Assembly: GCA_051251725.1 (NCBI GenBank)
Contig: JBPOFN010000035.1
Location: 1-45,274 of the forward strand
From: JALZUE01 sp051251725
Lineage (GTDB): Bacteria; Pseudomonadota; Gammaproteobacteria; Enterobacterales; Alteromonadaceae
Direction: 5' to 3'
DNA: 45,274 nucleotides
Both the position numbers and the translations under genes were made by a program. The notes under the pieces were generated by a model. That model did no database searches, had not been told where the DNA came from, and saw only the letters and a program-made list of their open reading frames with translations. Below are positions 1 through 9,539 of the stretch, piece after piece; position 1 is the first letter of the stretch, and each line of letters starts with the position of its first letter.

Positions 1-1
1 T

Positions 2-880
2 TTACGTTTGAGACAATAACTGGGTTAGATCGTATTCTTTTCGAAACAATGACGGTGAAATACCGGTTTCTTGTTTAAAAGTGCGTGAAAAATGAAAAAT
101 ATCGCAAAAACCACACTTCTCTGCAATCCGGTCAATGCTTTCATCGTCTAATAATAAACGCTGTTTGGCGAGCGCGATGCGTTTTTGCAAAATATAACGT
201 TTTGGCGAAATACTAAACGCACTTTTAAATTTACGAGAAAAATGCTCTGGCGACATACCGGCAGCTTTTGCCAACGATTTGATGTCAGGCGGATTAGAAA
301 TATGCTGATTGATCATGGTTAATGCCGGTAATAATGACTGATGGCGAAACGATGAAATACTGTCTTTTGACTGATCGAAATTAACCATAAACGGATGCAA
401 CAAGCTTAAAATCAAGCGATTGCGTTCAAAAATAGCGCTGGCAGTTTTTTGTTTGGTATGCTCAATTAAAGATAAAAAATCAGTTTCAATATTTGGTAGT
501 GCCCGACAGTCAATTTCCGTTGCTTTACCATAAAACATAAACAAATCAACACCAGGGTCTAAACTCGCTTGGAAATGGGTCCAATAGAAATGTAAATCGC
601 CATGGCTTTTATGAGAAACCAGCTGATATGGCGGGATAATATATAAATGCCCCGGCTTCATCTCTATGGTTTGATCTTTAAAAGTAAGCTCGGCAGTACC
701 TGACTTAACATAATAGATGCGGTTGTAATGATTAATAAACTCATTACCCGCCCACGTTTTATCAATATGCATATCAAACGCCATATACACATGAAACTGC
801 ACACGACTAAAAAGTTCATCAGGGGTTATATTTTCCCACACAAAACCACCGGATCCGGTTTCAAAACGTTCTGGTTGCAT
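2..880 (-). CDS. AraC-family regulator with cupin-type sensor domain
   Basis: Transcription factor of 292 residues. Residues about 25-110 look like the cupin-type AraC ligand-binding fold (segment with YYVKSGTAELTF and KPGHLYIIPP). Residues about 185-285 hold two helix-turn-helix motifs (DIKSLAKAAGMSPEHFSRKF and SIDRIAEKCGFCDIFHFSRT) followed by the family signature ending in FKQETGISPSLFRKEY. The gene is complete: TAA at 2-4, ATG at 878-880. It diverges from the cytochrome/DUF1501 gene set that starts at 1092, so control of that set in response to a sugar or other small ligand is likely. The ligand cannot be read from the sequence. Family assignment is firm; the target is inferred from position. 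Confidence 0.93.
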   Translation of the reverse strand: MQPERFETGSGGFVWENITPDELFSRVQFHVYMAFDMHIDKTWAGNEFINHYNRIYYVKSGTAELTFKDQTIEMKPGHLYIIPPYQLVSHKSHGDLHFYWTHFQASLDPGVDLFMFYGKATEIDCRALPNIETDFLSLIEHTKQKTASAIFERNRLILSLLHPFMVNFDQSKDSISSFRHQSLLPALTMINQHISNPPDIKSLAKAAGMSPEHFSRKFKSAFSISPKRYILQKRIALAKQRLLLDDESIDRIAEKCGFCDIFHFSRTFKQETGISPSLFRKEYDLTQLLSQT

Positions 881-1091
881 ACCTTATTTTACCTTTCATA
901 TATATCGACACAGCGAATGGAACAGCAAGCTAAATAAACATCAGCTTGTTAGTGATAATCAAAATATAACAAATAAATCAAACAAAATTAAGCCTTGCAG
1001 AAGAATAAAATCAATTTTATACAAACAGAGGTCAATTCTATCAATACCTTTATGGTGAAATTCTAGCTATTATTTATTCACCATCAATAAA
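881..1091. promoter_or_regulatory. Divergent control region with inverted repeats
   Basis: This 211-bp AT-rich gap separates the AraC gene from the cytochrome gene and must carry both promoters. Two inverted repeats are visible: CAAGCT (926-931) with AGCTTG (943-948), and ATGGTGAA (1052-1059) with TTCACCAT (1077-1084). The second sits just upstream of the 1092 start codon, where no clear Shine-Dalgarno sequence is seen. It could be an operator or an mRNA hairpin. AraC proteins often bind direct rather than inverted repeats, so neither can be assigned to the regulator. Confidence 0.4.
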
Positions 1092-2495
1092 ATGATAATA
1101 AATATGGATCTTATTCAATTCTTCGGTCGCTTTCATGTTTTAGTGCTGCATTTGCCGATTGGCATCTTAATGCTCTCGGCACTACTGGAGCTGCACACCC
1201 TTTATAAAAAATCAGTACATAATCCTTTAATTAATTGGATTTGGTTTTGGGGCGGCATTTCCGCAACCGGCGCTTGTGTTTTAGGCTGGATGTTGTCACA
1301 AGGCGAAGGCTACACAGCTGAAGCGGTATTTATTCATCGCAGCTTTGGTATTTCAGTTGCGGTTACCGCTTTTATTTGTTGGCTGTATTTTAAACAAGTT
1401 AAAAGCTCGAACAAAATCAACCGCGTGTTAGGGGCAAGTTTTGCTAGCATACAATTACTGTTACTTTTTTCGACCGGCCACTATGGCGCCAATATGACCC
1501 ATGGCGAAACCTATTTGGTTGATAAGGCGCCTGACTTAGTGCGTGTTGTTATCGGGCTAGCGCCACACCCAACGCCGCGCCCACCTATTGAGTCGTTAGC
1601 CGATGCTGATGTTTATTTAGATGTGATAGCACCAATGATGAAACAGCGCTGTACTGGTTGTCATAACGACAGCAAACAAAAAGGTAAATTAAATTTAGCG
1701 AATATTAATGGCTTAACTAAAGGCGGCCGCTCTGGTCATACGATTGTTGCTGGTAAGCCAAATGAAAGCGAATTATATCAACGTATTACCATGGCACATA
1801 ACGAGAAAAAGTTTATGCCGGCCGAAGGTAAAACGCCGTTTACCGAGCAACAAGTTAAAGCCATCGCTTGGTGGATCAAAGCAGGCGCGCCAAGCCAAGG
1901 CACTGTTGCTAGCTTTATTAGCTCACCTGACGACAGCACAACAATGCGAGCCTTATTAAATCTCCATGATCAAAACAGTCTAAAAGCATTACCGAAAATT
2001 GCCAATATCAGTAACGAGCAAGCAGCCTCTTTAGTGACACAAGGTTTTGTCGTTAAAAATATTGCCAAAAACATTAACTATTTAGATTTAGACTTGTCGA
2101 TATCAGGTCAACCGGTTACCGATGAAATGATCAATTATCTGTTAACGATTAAAGAACATATTGTCTGGCTTAATTTAGCTAAATCAAATATTAGCCCTGC
2201 GCAGTTAGCTAAGTTAGCTGAACTACCGAATTTAATGAAATTACGCCTTGAATATAATCCGTTAACAACACAAGACATTTTGCCGTTATCAGCCCTGCCC
2301 AAATTAGGCTATTTAAATCTTTATAGCACTCAAGTCGATGACAGTTTATTGGCGCAATTAACTGAGTTTAAAGCGTTAAAACAAGTTTATTTAACCCAAA
2401 CAAACGTCGCGGTTACTGCTGTTGCTGAATTTTTAAAATCATCACAAATTAAAGTGAATTATGTTTTACCTGACAGCGTTAAATCTGCCAAATAA
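1092..2495 (+). CDS. Membrane-anchored c-type cytochrome with leucine-rich repeats
   Basis: 467 residues. The N-terminus has about four membrane segments (roughly 17-38, 49-69, 84-100, 113-132) with HLPIGIL and a THGETYL motif, as in proteins that pair a DUF2231-like membrane part with a planctomycete-type cytochrome. One heme c site is seen, C187-T-G-C-H191, with a probable Met ligand in KKFMPAEGK. Residues about 320-450 form leucine-rich repeats (for example LPKLGYLNLYSTQVDD). The protein probably anchors a heme in the inner membrane facing the periplasm and passes electrons to or from its neighbours. No Shine-Dalgarno precedes the ATG at 1092 or the in-frame ATG at 1104; the latter gives MDLIQFFGRFH and may be the true start. 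It leads the four-gene set that ends at 8337. Its electron partner is unknown. Confidence 0.85.
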   Translation: MIINMDLIQFFGRFHVLVLHLPIGILMLSALLELHTLYKKSVHNPLINWIWFWGGISATGACVLGWMLSQGEGYTAEAVFIHRSFGISVAVTAFICWLYFKQVKSSNKINRVLGASFASIQLLLLFSTGHYGANMTHGETYLVDKAPDLVRVVIGLAPHPTPRPPIESLADADVYLDVIAPMMKQRCTGCHNDSKQKGKLNLANINGLTKGGRSGHTIVAGKPNESELYQRITMAHNEKKFMPAEGKTPFTEQQVKAIAWWIKAGAPSQGTVASFISSPDDSTTMRALLNLHDQNSLKALPKIANISNEQAASLVTQGFVVKNIAKNINYLDLDLSISGQPVTDEMINYLLTIKEHIVWLNLAKSNISPAQLAKLAELPNLMKLRLEYNPLTTQDILPLSALPKLGYLNLYSTQVDDSLLAQLTEFKALKQVYLTQTNVAVTAVAEFLKSSQIKVNYVLPDSVKSAK

Positions 2496-2507
2496 TAGGA
2501 ATTAATT

Positions 2508-3704
2508 ATGTTAGAACAAGAATTTAATCAAACAGAGTCAGACTTAGTTAATCACGACAAGCGCAAGTTTTTACAGCACTCGACCTCGCTCGGCGCAACC
2601 TTATTAATGGCCGGTATGAGCAGCAATGTTAGTGCTCATCAACCACCACCAAAACCGTTACCCAAAGCGGATAGAAACCCACATGGAAAAATTGTTGGCC
2701 ATGGTGACTTTAAATACAAAGTTGACTACCTCTGGGGCAAACGTCATTTGGAAACAGCAAAAGTGCCGGTTGAAAACTGTCACGGCTTAACGATTGACTC
2801 TAAAGGCCGCATTATCATGTTCACCGATAGTGACATAAATAACTTTGTTGTTTACAACAAAGACGGCAAGTTATTAGAAGCATGGGGCAGCCAATACCCC
2901 GGCGCGCATTCGGTAAAATTAAACACTGAAAATGGTGAAGACTTTTTATATGTTGTTGATTGTGGTTGGGTATTAGACAGAAACCGCCCTGACAACCAGT
3001 GGCAGAATAAGTGGTATCGCCAAAACGGTTTTATTTCCAAACTGACCTTAGATGGAAAATTAGTTTATACCATTGGCCATCCGGTCACGATTGGCATCTA
3101 TACCCCTGAGATGCGTTTTCAGCCGACGGATATTACCATTGCACCCAATGGTGATTTATATGTTACAGACGGTTATGGCTCAGATTATGTTATTCACTAC
3201 GATAACAACGGCAAATATATTCGTCATTTTGGCGGCTGGCATAATCAAGACAAGTCTCTCAACCTGAAAAATACCCATGGCGTTGCAATTGATACCCGTG
3301 ATGCGAATAATCATCAATTATTGGTGAGCTCGCGCGGCGAACAAAAAATTAAACAATATACCCTAGCGGGAGAGTTAACCGGTGAGCTTGAATTAACTGG
3401 CGCTTATGCCGGCGGCCCAATTTTTAAAGGCGATAACTTTTATGCGCCTGTTTGTTGGTCGCATATTGATGGCAAAATGACGCCAAATTCAGGTTTTATT
3501 ACCATAGTAGATAAAAACAATCAGGTTATTGCTAACCCTGGTGGCACTGAACCTTATTACGAAAATGGCAAGTTGATGCCAATGCAAAGCACATTTGATG
3601 TTTTCAATCATTGTCATGCCGTGTGTGTTGATGACGATGACAATCTTTATGTCGGTCAATGGAATGCCAACCAAATGTATCCAATTAAATTAGAGCGTGT
3701 CTAA
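2508..3704 (+). CDS. Exported NHL-type six-bladed beta-propeller protein
   Basis: 398 residues with repeated NHL-like blades, for example CHGLTIDSKGRIIMFTDSD, QPTDITIAPNGDLYVTDGYG, THGVAIDTRD and CHAVCVDDDDNLYVGQWNAN. The N-terminus carries KRKFLQHS followed by a hydrophobic stretch ending in SNVSA. This resembles a Tat signal in which the usual RR is KR, after an 18-residue hydrophilic lead. Export is likely; the route (Tat or a Tat relic) is uncertain. AGGA sits upstream of the ATG, 12 bases after the cytochrome gene, and the gene overlaps or abuts the next one, so the set is probably one operon. NHL propellers can be lyases or binding scaffolds; no catalytic set could be assigned here. Confidence 0.82.
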   Translation: MLEQEFNQTESDLVNHDKRKFLQHSTSLGATLLMAGMSSNVSAHQPPPKPLPKADRNPHGKIVGHGDFKYKVDYLWGKRHLETAKVPVENCHGLTIDSKGRIIMFTDSDINNFVVYNKDGKLLEAWGSQYPGAHSVKLNTENGEDFLYVVDCGWVLDRNRPDNQWQNKWYRQNGFISKLTLDGKLVYTIGHPVTIGIYTPEMRFQPTDITIAPNGDLYVTDGYGSDYVIHYDNNGKYIRHFGGWHNQDKSLNLKNTHGVAIDTRDANNHQLLVSSRGEQKIKQYTLAGELTGELELTGAYAGGPIFKGDNFYAPVCWSHIDGKMTPNSGFITIVDKNNQVIANPGGTEPYYENGKLMPMQSTFDVFNHCHAVCVDDDDNLYVGQWNANQMYPIKLERV

Positions 3705-3705
3705 T

Positions 3706-6700
3706 ATGAATGCGAAAATATCCCGATTTTATCTTTATGCCGTTATTAGCTCAGTTATTACTGCTGGCTGTTCAGATCATCAAGCAACGCAAAGCTTTGC
3801 TGAGCCAATTCCTGATGTGGTTGACTTTAATTACGACGTTAAACCGATTTTATCTGACACCTGTTATTTATGTCATGGACCAGATAAAGAAAATGCCCGT
3901 GGCGGTTTAACTTTATCAAACTTTGCTGATGCCACTAAGCATGTCACTGACAACGGTTTAGCTGCGGTAATTCCAGGTAATGCCGACGACAGTGAAGCGT
4001 ACATGCGCTTAATTTCTGATGACGAAAATTACATGATGCCACCACCAGATGCTAACTTGGTGTTATCAGCTCGAGAAAAAGCAATCATCAAAAAGTGGAT
4101 CGACCAAGGCGCTGTGTATAAAAAACATTGGGCTTTGATCACCCCTGAAAAATCAGCTACGCCAACATTAAAAAATAGCGCTTGGCCACTGAATACTGTT
4201 GATGCCTTTATTGCTAAAAAAATTGAAGACAAAGGTTTAACCCCCAATGAACGCGCAGACAAAGAATCACTGATCCGCCGTGTTACTTTTGACTTAACCG
4301 GCCTACCGCCAACGATTGCCGAGTTAGATAATTTTCTCTCAGACCAACGCCCAAATGCTTACCAAACACTTGTTGAGCGTTTAATGGCAACTCCTGCTTA
4401 TGGTGAACGCATGGCGGTGGAGTGGTTAGATGTCGCCCGTTACGCTGATACGCACGGTTACAGTACTGACTATTATCGTGATATGTCGCCGTACCGTGAT
4501 TGGGTCATTGAATCCTTTAATCAAAACCGCCCGTTTGATGAATTTATCACTTGGCAAATTGCGGGTGATTTATTACCTAACAGCACTAAAGAACAAAAAT
4601 TAGCAACCGCATTTAATCGTATCCATGCGCAAAATGGTGAAGGCGGTATTGTTAATGAAGAGTTTCGCATCGAGTATGTAAAAGATCGCGTGCAAACTGT
4701 TGGTACCGGTTTGTTAGGTTTAACCCTGCATTGTGCTCAGTGTCATGATCATAAATATGACCCCATTTCGGCGAAAGATTATTATTCAATGAATGCGTTT
4801 TTTAATAGCATTGATGACTCTGGCCAAATATCTTACGATCCCAACGACATTCCGGTGCCGACGTTGTTATTGCCAACCCCAGAGCAAGAAGCAAAATTAG
4901 CTGACATTAACGCGCAAATTAACGCCCAACAGTCATTACTTAGCAGTAAATATTCAGCAGATAATCAAGCCTTTAAAACTTGGTTAGCGAACAATAAAAC
5001 CACCAAAGTGAAAGAAGACACCTCGGCGTTAATGGCTTATTATCCGCTGAGTAAAAGCGACAGAAACAAGCTAGTTGCCAGTGCCTTAGATAAAGCAGCG
5101 AACGGCAAAATAATTTACGGTTCAAACCCGAAGAAAAAACAAGGTGACCCTATGGTGCACGTTGTTGAAGAAGGCCGTGAAGCGATTAAGTTAAATGGTG
5201 ATGACCCACTTTATTTCCCAACCGTTAAAGGTTTTGAAACAGCGACGGCATTTTCATTAAGTATTGATGCCAAAATTCCAACCGAGATCACTGACGGCGT
5301 ATTAATGCATTACAACAAAGCCGGTATTTTATATAACTTTAAAGGTTTTGATATTGGCATTGAAAACAACCATTGGTTAGTGCGTTTTGCCCATACTTAC
5401 CCGTATAACGCTATCGTTTTAAAATCTAAAACACCGGTACAACGCGAGCAATGGCAAAATATTGCCATGAGTTACAACGGCTCAGGTGAAGCAGCAGGGA
5501 TTAACTTCTACCTTGACGGCCAAGCGGTTGAAATGCAGGTCGAGCGTGATAATTTATATAAAGAAATTAAACACAACCGTGAAGGCGTGTTAAAAGAAAT
5601 TGGCTTAAAAGTTGGCGCTAGATGGCGTAGCCGAGGCGTTCCAAATACTTTAGTGGATAATATTAAGGTTTACGATCGCGCTTTAACCGCTATTGAATTT
5701 ACCCAAGCACTTGATGGCGCCAGCACTGAAGATTATTTAGCTTTGTACAATCAACGTTATAACAAAGCTTATCAAAATGATTTCAGCAAACTAACTGCCC
5801 TGCGCAAAGAGAAAAATAGCCTAGCAGAGCAAATTCAAGAAATTATGGTAATGAAAGAATTACCTGAGCCGCGCCAAGCTTATTTATTAAAACGCGGTAG
5901 TTATACCATGTTAGGTGAAAAAGTTTACCCTGGCGTGCCTGAAAATATTTTACCTTACGATGAGTCATGGGGTGATAACCGTCTTGGTTTAGCCCGCTGG
6001 TTAACGGATCCTAAACATCCGTTAGTGCCGCGCGTTATTGTTAATCGTTATTGGCAAATGTTGTTCGGCAATGGCTTAGTGCGTACTCCAGAAGATTTTG
6101 GTAACCAAGGACAATTGCCAACACATCCGGCGCTATTAGATTGGTTAGCACGTGAATTTGTTGAGTCAGGTTGGGACGTTAATCACATGGTGCAATTAAT
6201 GGTCACCTCGGCAACGTATCAGCAATCATCAAAAACGACTGCAATATTAAATGAAAAAGATCCTGAGAATCGTTTATTTGCTCGCGGTCCGTCAGGCCGT
6301 TTATCAGCAGAAATGATCCGCGACTTAGCACTAGCGGCCAGTGGTTTATTGGTCGATAAAGTTGGCGGGAAAAGTGTGAATCCTTATCAGCCTAAAGATA
6401 TTTGGCGAATGAATAATATGGATTATCACCAAGGCAGTGGCGACGATTTATATCGCCGTAGTATGTACACCATTTATAAACGTTCGGTGCCGCCGCCAAA
6501 TATGACCGCCTTTGACGCGCCAATGCGTAGTTACAGTGTCGGCGTTCGACAAGAAACCAGCACACCATTACAGTCTTTAGCATTGTTAAACGATCCGCAA
6601 ATTGTTGAAGCAACACGAGTACTTTCAAGTAATGTTATGAAAGCTAATACTGATGTTAAGGCCCAGTTAACCAGTGTTTATCGCCGCTTAACTAGCCGGA

Positions 6701-6906
6701 TACCAAACGAGCACGAATATGCACTGATCAATGACATGTATAGCGATATGGTCGCAAGTTTTACTGAATCTCCCGCTGATGCAAAAGATTTTATCTCAAC
6801 GGGCGAATACCCTATTGATGAGTCGTTAGACCCAATAAAATTAGCCGCGCTAAGTTCAGTCGCCAATATTTTAATCAACCACGACGCTAGTGTTATTAAG
6901 CGATAA
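3706..6906 (+). CDS. Large lipoprotein: cytochrome c / DUF1549 / LamG-like / DUF1553
   Basis: 1066 residues from the ATG at 3706. An in-frame GTG at 3697 lies inside the upstream gene and would spoil the signal. The start gives a lipoprotein signal with lipobox ITAGC (Cys22). Domains in order: planctomycete-type cytochrome (C53-Y-L-C-H57, Met in NYMMPPPD); DUF1549 (about 145-355, with RYADTHGYSTDYYRDMSPYR and a second heme-like site C343-A-Q-C-H347); a LamG/concanavalin-like insert (about 495-665); and DUF1553 (about 745-990, with ARWLTDPKHPLVPRVIVNRY and TSATYQQSS). This is the PSCyt1-PSCyt2-PSD1 architecture known mainly from Planctomycetes and Verrucomicrobia, function unknown. The LamG part suggests glycan binding. 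It sits between the propeller and DUF1501 genes, a pairing also usual for this family. Confidence 0.9.
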   Translation: MNAKISRFYLYAVISSVITAGCSDHQATQSFAEPIPDVVDFNYDVKPILSDTCYLCHGPDKENARGGLTLSNFADATKHVTDNGLAAVIPGNADDSEAYMRLISDDENYMMPPPDANLVLSAREKAIIKKWIDQGAVYKKHWALITPEKSATPTLKNSAWPLNTVDAFIAKKIEDKGLTPNERADKESLIRRVTFDLTGLPPTIAELDNFLSDQRPNAYQTLVERLMATPAYGERMAVEWLDVARYADTHGYSTDYYRDMSPYRDWVIESFNQNRPFDEFITWQIAGDLLPNSTKEQKLATAFNRIHAQNGEGGIVNEEFRIEYVKDRVQTVGTGLLGLTLHCAQCHDHKYDPISAKDYYSMNAFFNSIDDSGQISYDPNDIPVPTLLLPTPEQEAKLADINAQINAQQSLLSSKYSADNQAFKTWLANNKTTKVKEDTSALMAYYPLSKSDRNKLVASALDKAANGKIIYGSNPKKKQGDPMVHVVEEGREAIKLNGDDPLYFPTVKGFETATAFSLSIDAKIPTEITDGVLMHYNKAGILYNFKGFDIGIENNHWLVRFAHTYPYNAIVLKSKTPVQREQWQNIAMSYNGSGEAAGINFYLDGQAVEMQVERDNLYKEIKHNREGVLKEIGLKVGARWRSRGVPNTLVDNIKVYDRALTAIEFTQALDGASTEDYLALYNQRYNKAYQNDFSKLTALRKEKNSLAEQIQEIMVMKELPEPRQAYLLKRGSYTMLGEKVYPGVPENILPYDESWGDNRLGLARWLTDPKHPLVPRVIVNRYWQMLFGNGLVRTPEDFGNQGQLPTHPALLDWLAREFVESGWDVNHMVQLMVTSATYQQSSKTTAILNEKDPENRLFARGPSGRLSAEMIRDLALAASGLLVDKVGGKSVNPYQPKDIWRMNNMDYHQGSGDDLYRRSMYTIYKRSVPPPNMTAFDAPMRSYSVGVRQETSTPLQSLALLNDPQIVEATRVLSSNVMKANTDVKAQLTSVYRRLTSRIPNEHEYALINDMYSDMVASFTESPADAKDFISTGEYPIDESLDPIKLAALSSVANILINHDASVIKR

Positions 6907-6921
6907 AAGCAGGTTAGTATT

Positions 6922-8337
6922 ATGATGAATAGAAGAAATTTCTTAAAAAGTTCAATGTATGGTTTAGGCGCTGCGCAATTAGCCGGCATTCCTAACCTTG
7001 CCCAAGCCCGTGATTTAGCGCCTGCATTAGATGGAGTTTTAGGCGCGCCCGATATCCCAGCAAAAGCTAAACGGGTTATCTATTTATTTCAAAGTGGCGG
7101 TCCGTCACAACTGGAAACTTTTGACTATAAACCCACCTTAGATAAGCGCCACGGCCAACAGTTACCGGCCGAAGTACGTGGTGAGCAAGTATTAACGGGC
7201 ATGAGTGCACAGCAAACGTCATTACCACTGGCCCGTTCGGTTTACGACTTTAAACAATATGGCGAGTCCGGCGCTTGGATCAGTGAATTATTACCGCATA
7301 CCGCTGAAATAGTTGATGATTTAACCATTGTTCGCTCTATGCATACTGATCAAATCAATCATGATCCGGCGATTACTTTTTTACAAACCGGTTTCCCTAT
7401 TGCTGGCCGTCCGAGTATTGGCGCTTGGTTAAGTTACGGTTTAGGCACCGACAATCCGAATTTACCGCCGTTTATTGTCATGGTATCAAGCAATGGTGGT
7501 GGCCAGCCGCTTTATTCTCGCTTATGGGGCAATGGCTTTTTACCCTCAATTCATCAAGGGGTGCAATTTCGCGGCGGTCAAGATCCCGTATTATACCTTA
7601 ATAACCCGAAAGGGCTGGGCACGATGGATCGTAAAAAACTTTTTCACCATTTTAAAAAGCTACAAACCTTACAGCATGAACAGTGGATGGATGAAGAAAT
7701 TAAATCACGTATGGCGCAGTACGAAATGGCTGAGCGTATGCAAGCGTCAGTGCCTGGCGTGACCGATTTAAGTGACGAGCCAGACTGGGTATTTGACATG
7801 TACGGGCCTGACTCAAGAAAACCGGGGACTTATGCCGCCAACTGTTTATTAGCTCGCCGCTTAGCTGAACGTAACGTTAAATTTACCCAGCTTTATCATC
7901 AAGGCTGGGATCAGCATGACAATTTACCTGGCGGTATTAAAAACCAATGTAAGAATACCGATCAAGCATCAGCTGCATTAGTAAAAGATTTAAAACAACG
8001 CGGTTTATTAGACGACACTCTCGTAATTTGGGGCGGTGAATTTGGCCGAACAAATTACTCTCAAGGTAAATTAACGCCAACAAACTATGGCCGAGATCAT
8101 CACCCAGGTTGTTTCTCAATGTGGATGGCAGGTGGCGGCACTAAACCCGGCGTTTATGGTGAAACCGATGAGTTTGGCTACAATATAGTGAAAGACCCAG
8201 TACACGTGCATGACTTTCAAGCGACATTACTGCACTTAATGGGTGTTAATCATGAAAAATTAACCTACAAATATCAAGGCCGCCGTTTCCGTTTAACGGA
8301 TGTTCATGGCCATGTAATTAAAGATATATTAGCTTAA
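6922..8337 (+). CDS. Tat-exported DUF1501 protein (alkaline-phosphatase-like fold)
   Basis: 471 residues starting with a clear Tat signal (NRRNFLKSS, then a hydrophobic stretch ending NLAQA). The body carries the DUF1501 hallmarks: FQSGGPSQLETFDYKP, the WGGEFGRT segment, GRDHHPGCFSMWMAGGG and the VHVHDFQATLLHLMG end. The family is distantly related to sulfatases and alkaline phosphatases, but substrate and reaction are not established. DUF1501 genes usually sit beside DUF1549/DUF1553 genes, as here, 15 bases after the preceding gene; the two products probably act together in the periplasm. AGG lies upstream of the double ATG at 6922. No strong terminator is seen before the convergent LacI gene. 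Confidence 0.92.
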   Translation: MMNRRNFLKSSMYGLGAAQLAGIPNLAQARDLAPALDGVLGAPDIPAKAKRVIYLFQSGGPSQLETFDYKPTLDKRHGQQLPAEVRGEQVLTGMSAQQTSLPLARSVYDFKQYGESGAWISELLPHTAEIVDDLTIVRSMHTDQINHDPAITFLQTGFPIAGRPSIGAWLSYGLGTDNPNLPPFIVMVSSNGGGQPLYSRLWGNGFLPSIHQGVQFRGGQDPVLYLNNPKGLGTMDRKKLFHHFKKLQTLQHEQWMDEEIKSRMAQYEMAERMQASVPGVTDLSDEPDWVFDMYGPDSRKPGTYAANCLLARRLAERNVKFTQLYHQGWDQHDNLPGGIKNQCKNTDQASAALVKDLKQRGLLDDTLVIWGGEFGRTNYSQGKLTPTNYGRDHHPGCFSMWMAGGGTKPGVYGETDEFGYNIVKDPVHVHDFQATLLHLMGVNHEKLTYKYQGRRFRLTDVHGHVIKDILA

Positions 8338-8419
8338 TATTGCTCGATGGTTGAAAACATGCTTGAAGTAAAAACTATAATTTCAGGTTTTGCTTTCAAC
8401 TTCTAGCTTCTAGCTAAAA

Positions 8420-9451
8420 TTAACAGCTACCGCCATGTTCAATATGATAAGGAATAATCACCGCATCGCTTGCTCTATTAATAAAAAGTTCTGCTGCTTT
8501 TATTCCTTTTTCTTCGCTGTTTTGATGCACTGTCGTGATTGCAGGTGTTGACCGTAATGCTTCACCGATACCGTCAAAACCAACAACCCGAATATCCTCT
8601 GGAATGTTAAGCCCCATCTGATGAATTTCTTTTATCGCGGCTAAGGCGATCACATCACTCATACAAAGTAATACATTTGGCCGCGGTGTAGACGTTAACG
8701 CCTCTTTAACCGCAATCATTGCAAAATGATGATTACTTTGAGGAATATTCCACACTCTATCTGCTCTCAATTCTACACCACTTTCTTCAATAGCTCGCTT
8801 GTAACCCGTTAAGCGTTGGCGAGAAATGGAGCAAAGGTTATTGGGTTCAGGTAATTCATACACGCGACAAGTTAGATCTGAGTCAAGTAACCTTAAACCA
8901 ATAATGGCGATATCATCAGCTTTGGAGTTAATTGCCAACTTAGCAATGTCGTAAGCGGCTAGTTCATTATTAATACCCACTGATGCTTTGCGATCAATAT
9001 CAAAGTCAGCGGTAACTACTTTTTTGGTAGTTGTTTTTAATTGCTCGATAAGTTCAGGATTACGCGGGCTACCATAGCAAATAAAACCATCAACAAAATC
9101 AGCGACCGCGTTGATATTATCTGACATGCCAGAGAACAATAATAAATTCACTTTATTTTTCTCTAAAACTTGTGAAACCCCTTTAACAAAATCAACGGCA
9201 ACAGGGTCAGTTATCATATATTCAACGTTATCCGGCAGTACCAAAGCAACAATATTAAACAGCCCTTTTCTTAACGATTGAGCTGCTTTATTAGGGCCTG
9301 AATACCCTAAGAGTTTACATGACGCTAGAATATCTTCCCGACGCTTTTGAGATAGTTGATCAGGTCGATTAAACGCATTGGAAACCGTTGCATTTGAAAC
9401 ACCAAGTTCCTGAGCAACACTTTTTAACGTCCATACTTTCTTATCTGTCAT
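8420..9451 (-). CDS. LacI-family repressor of the sucrose locus
   Basis: 343 residues. The LacI DNA-binding domain occupies residues 8-60 (TLKSVAQELGVSNATVSNAF) with a hinge helix around NKAAQSLRKG, followed by a periplasmic-binding-protein-like sensor domain. The hinge Leu of this family normally inserts at a central CpG, and the two perfect palindromes found at 11044 and 12536 have exactly such a centre. The gene lies 88 bases downstream of the sucrose phosphorylase gene on the same strand, so it may be co-transcribed. Role inferred from context: a ScrR/SuxR-like repressor released by sucrose or a product of it. SD AAGGT precedes the ATG. The family is certain; the effector is inferred. Confidence 0.92.
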   Translation of the reverse strand: MTDKKVWTLKSVAQELGVSNATVSNAFNRPDQLSQKRREDILASCKLLGYSGPNKAAQSLRKGLFNIVALVLPDNVEYMITDPVAVDFVKGVSQVLEKNKVNLLLFSGMSDNINAVADFVDGFICYGSPRNPELIEQLKTTTKKVVTADFDIDRKASVGINNELAAYDIAKLAINSKADDIAIIGLRLLDSDLTCRVYELPEPNNLCSISRQRLTGYKRAIEESGVELRADRVWNIPQSNHHFAMIAVKEALTSTPRPNVLLCMSDVIALAAIKEIHQMGLNIPEDIRVVGFDGIGEALRSTPAITTVHQNSEEKGIKAAELFINRASDAVIIPYHIEHGGSC

Positions 9452-9539
9452 ATTTACCTTTTTATTGTATTTCTTAACTGCCTTAACAACTTAATCTTAC
9501 TGTTAGTCAGTTTAAAATTTCACTGAGCTAACCCCATAA

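Noticed and set aside
8355..8400. Possible terminator between the DUF1501 and LacI genes
   Set aside because: The stem has internal mismatches and no T-run follows.
9490..9499. CTTAATCTTA as a third LacI operator upstream of the repressor gene
   Set aside because: Only one half-site matches the operator; too degenerate to call without binding data.
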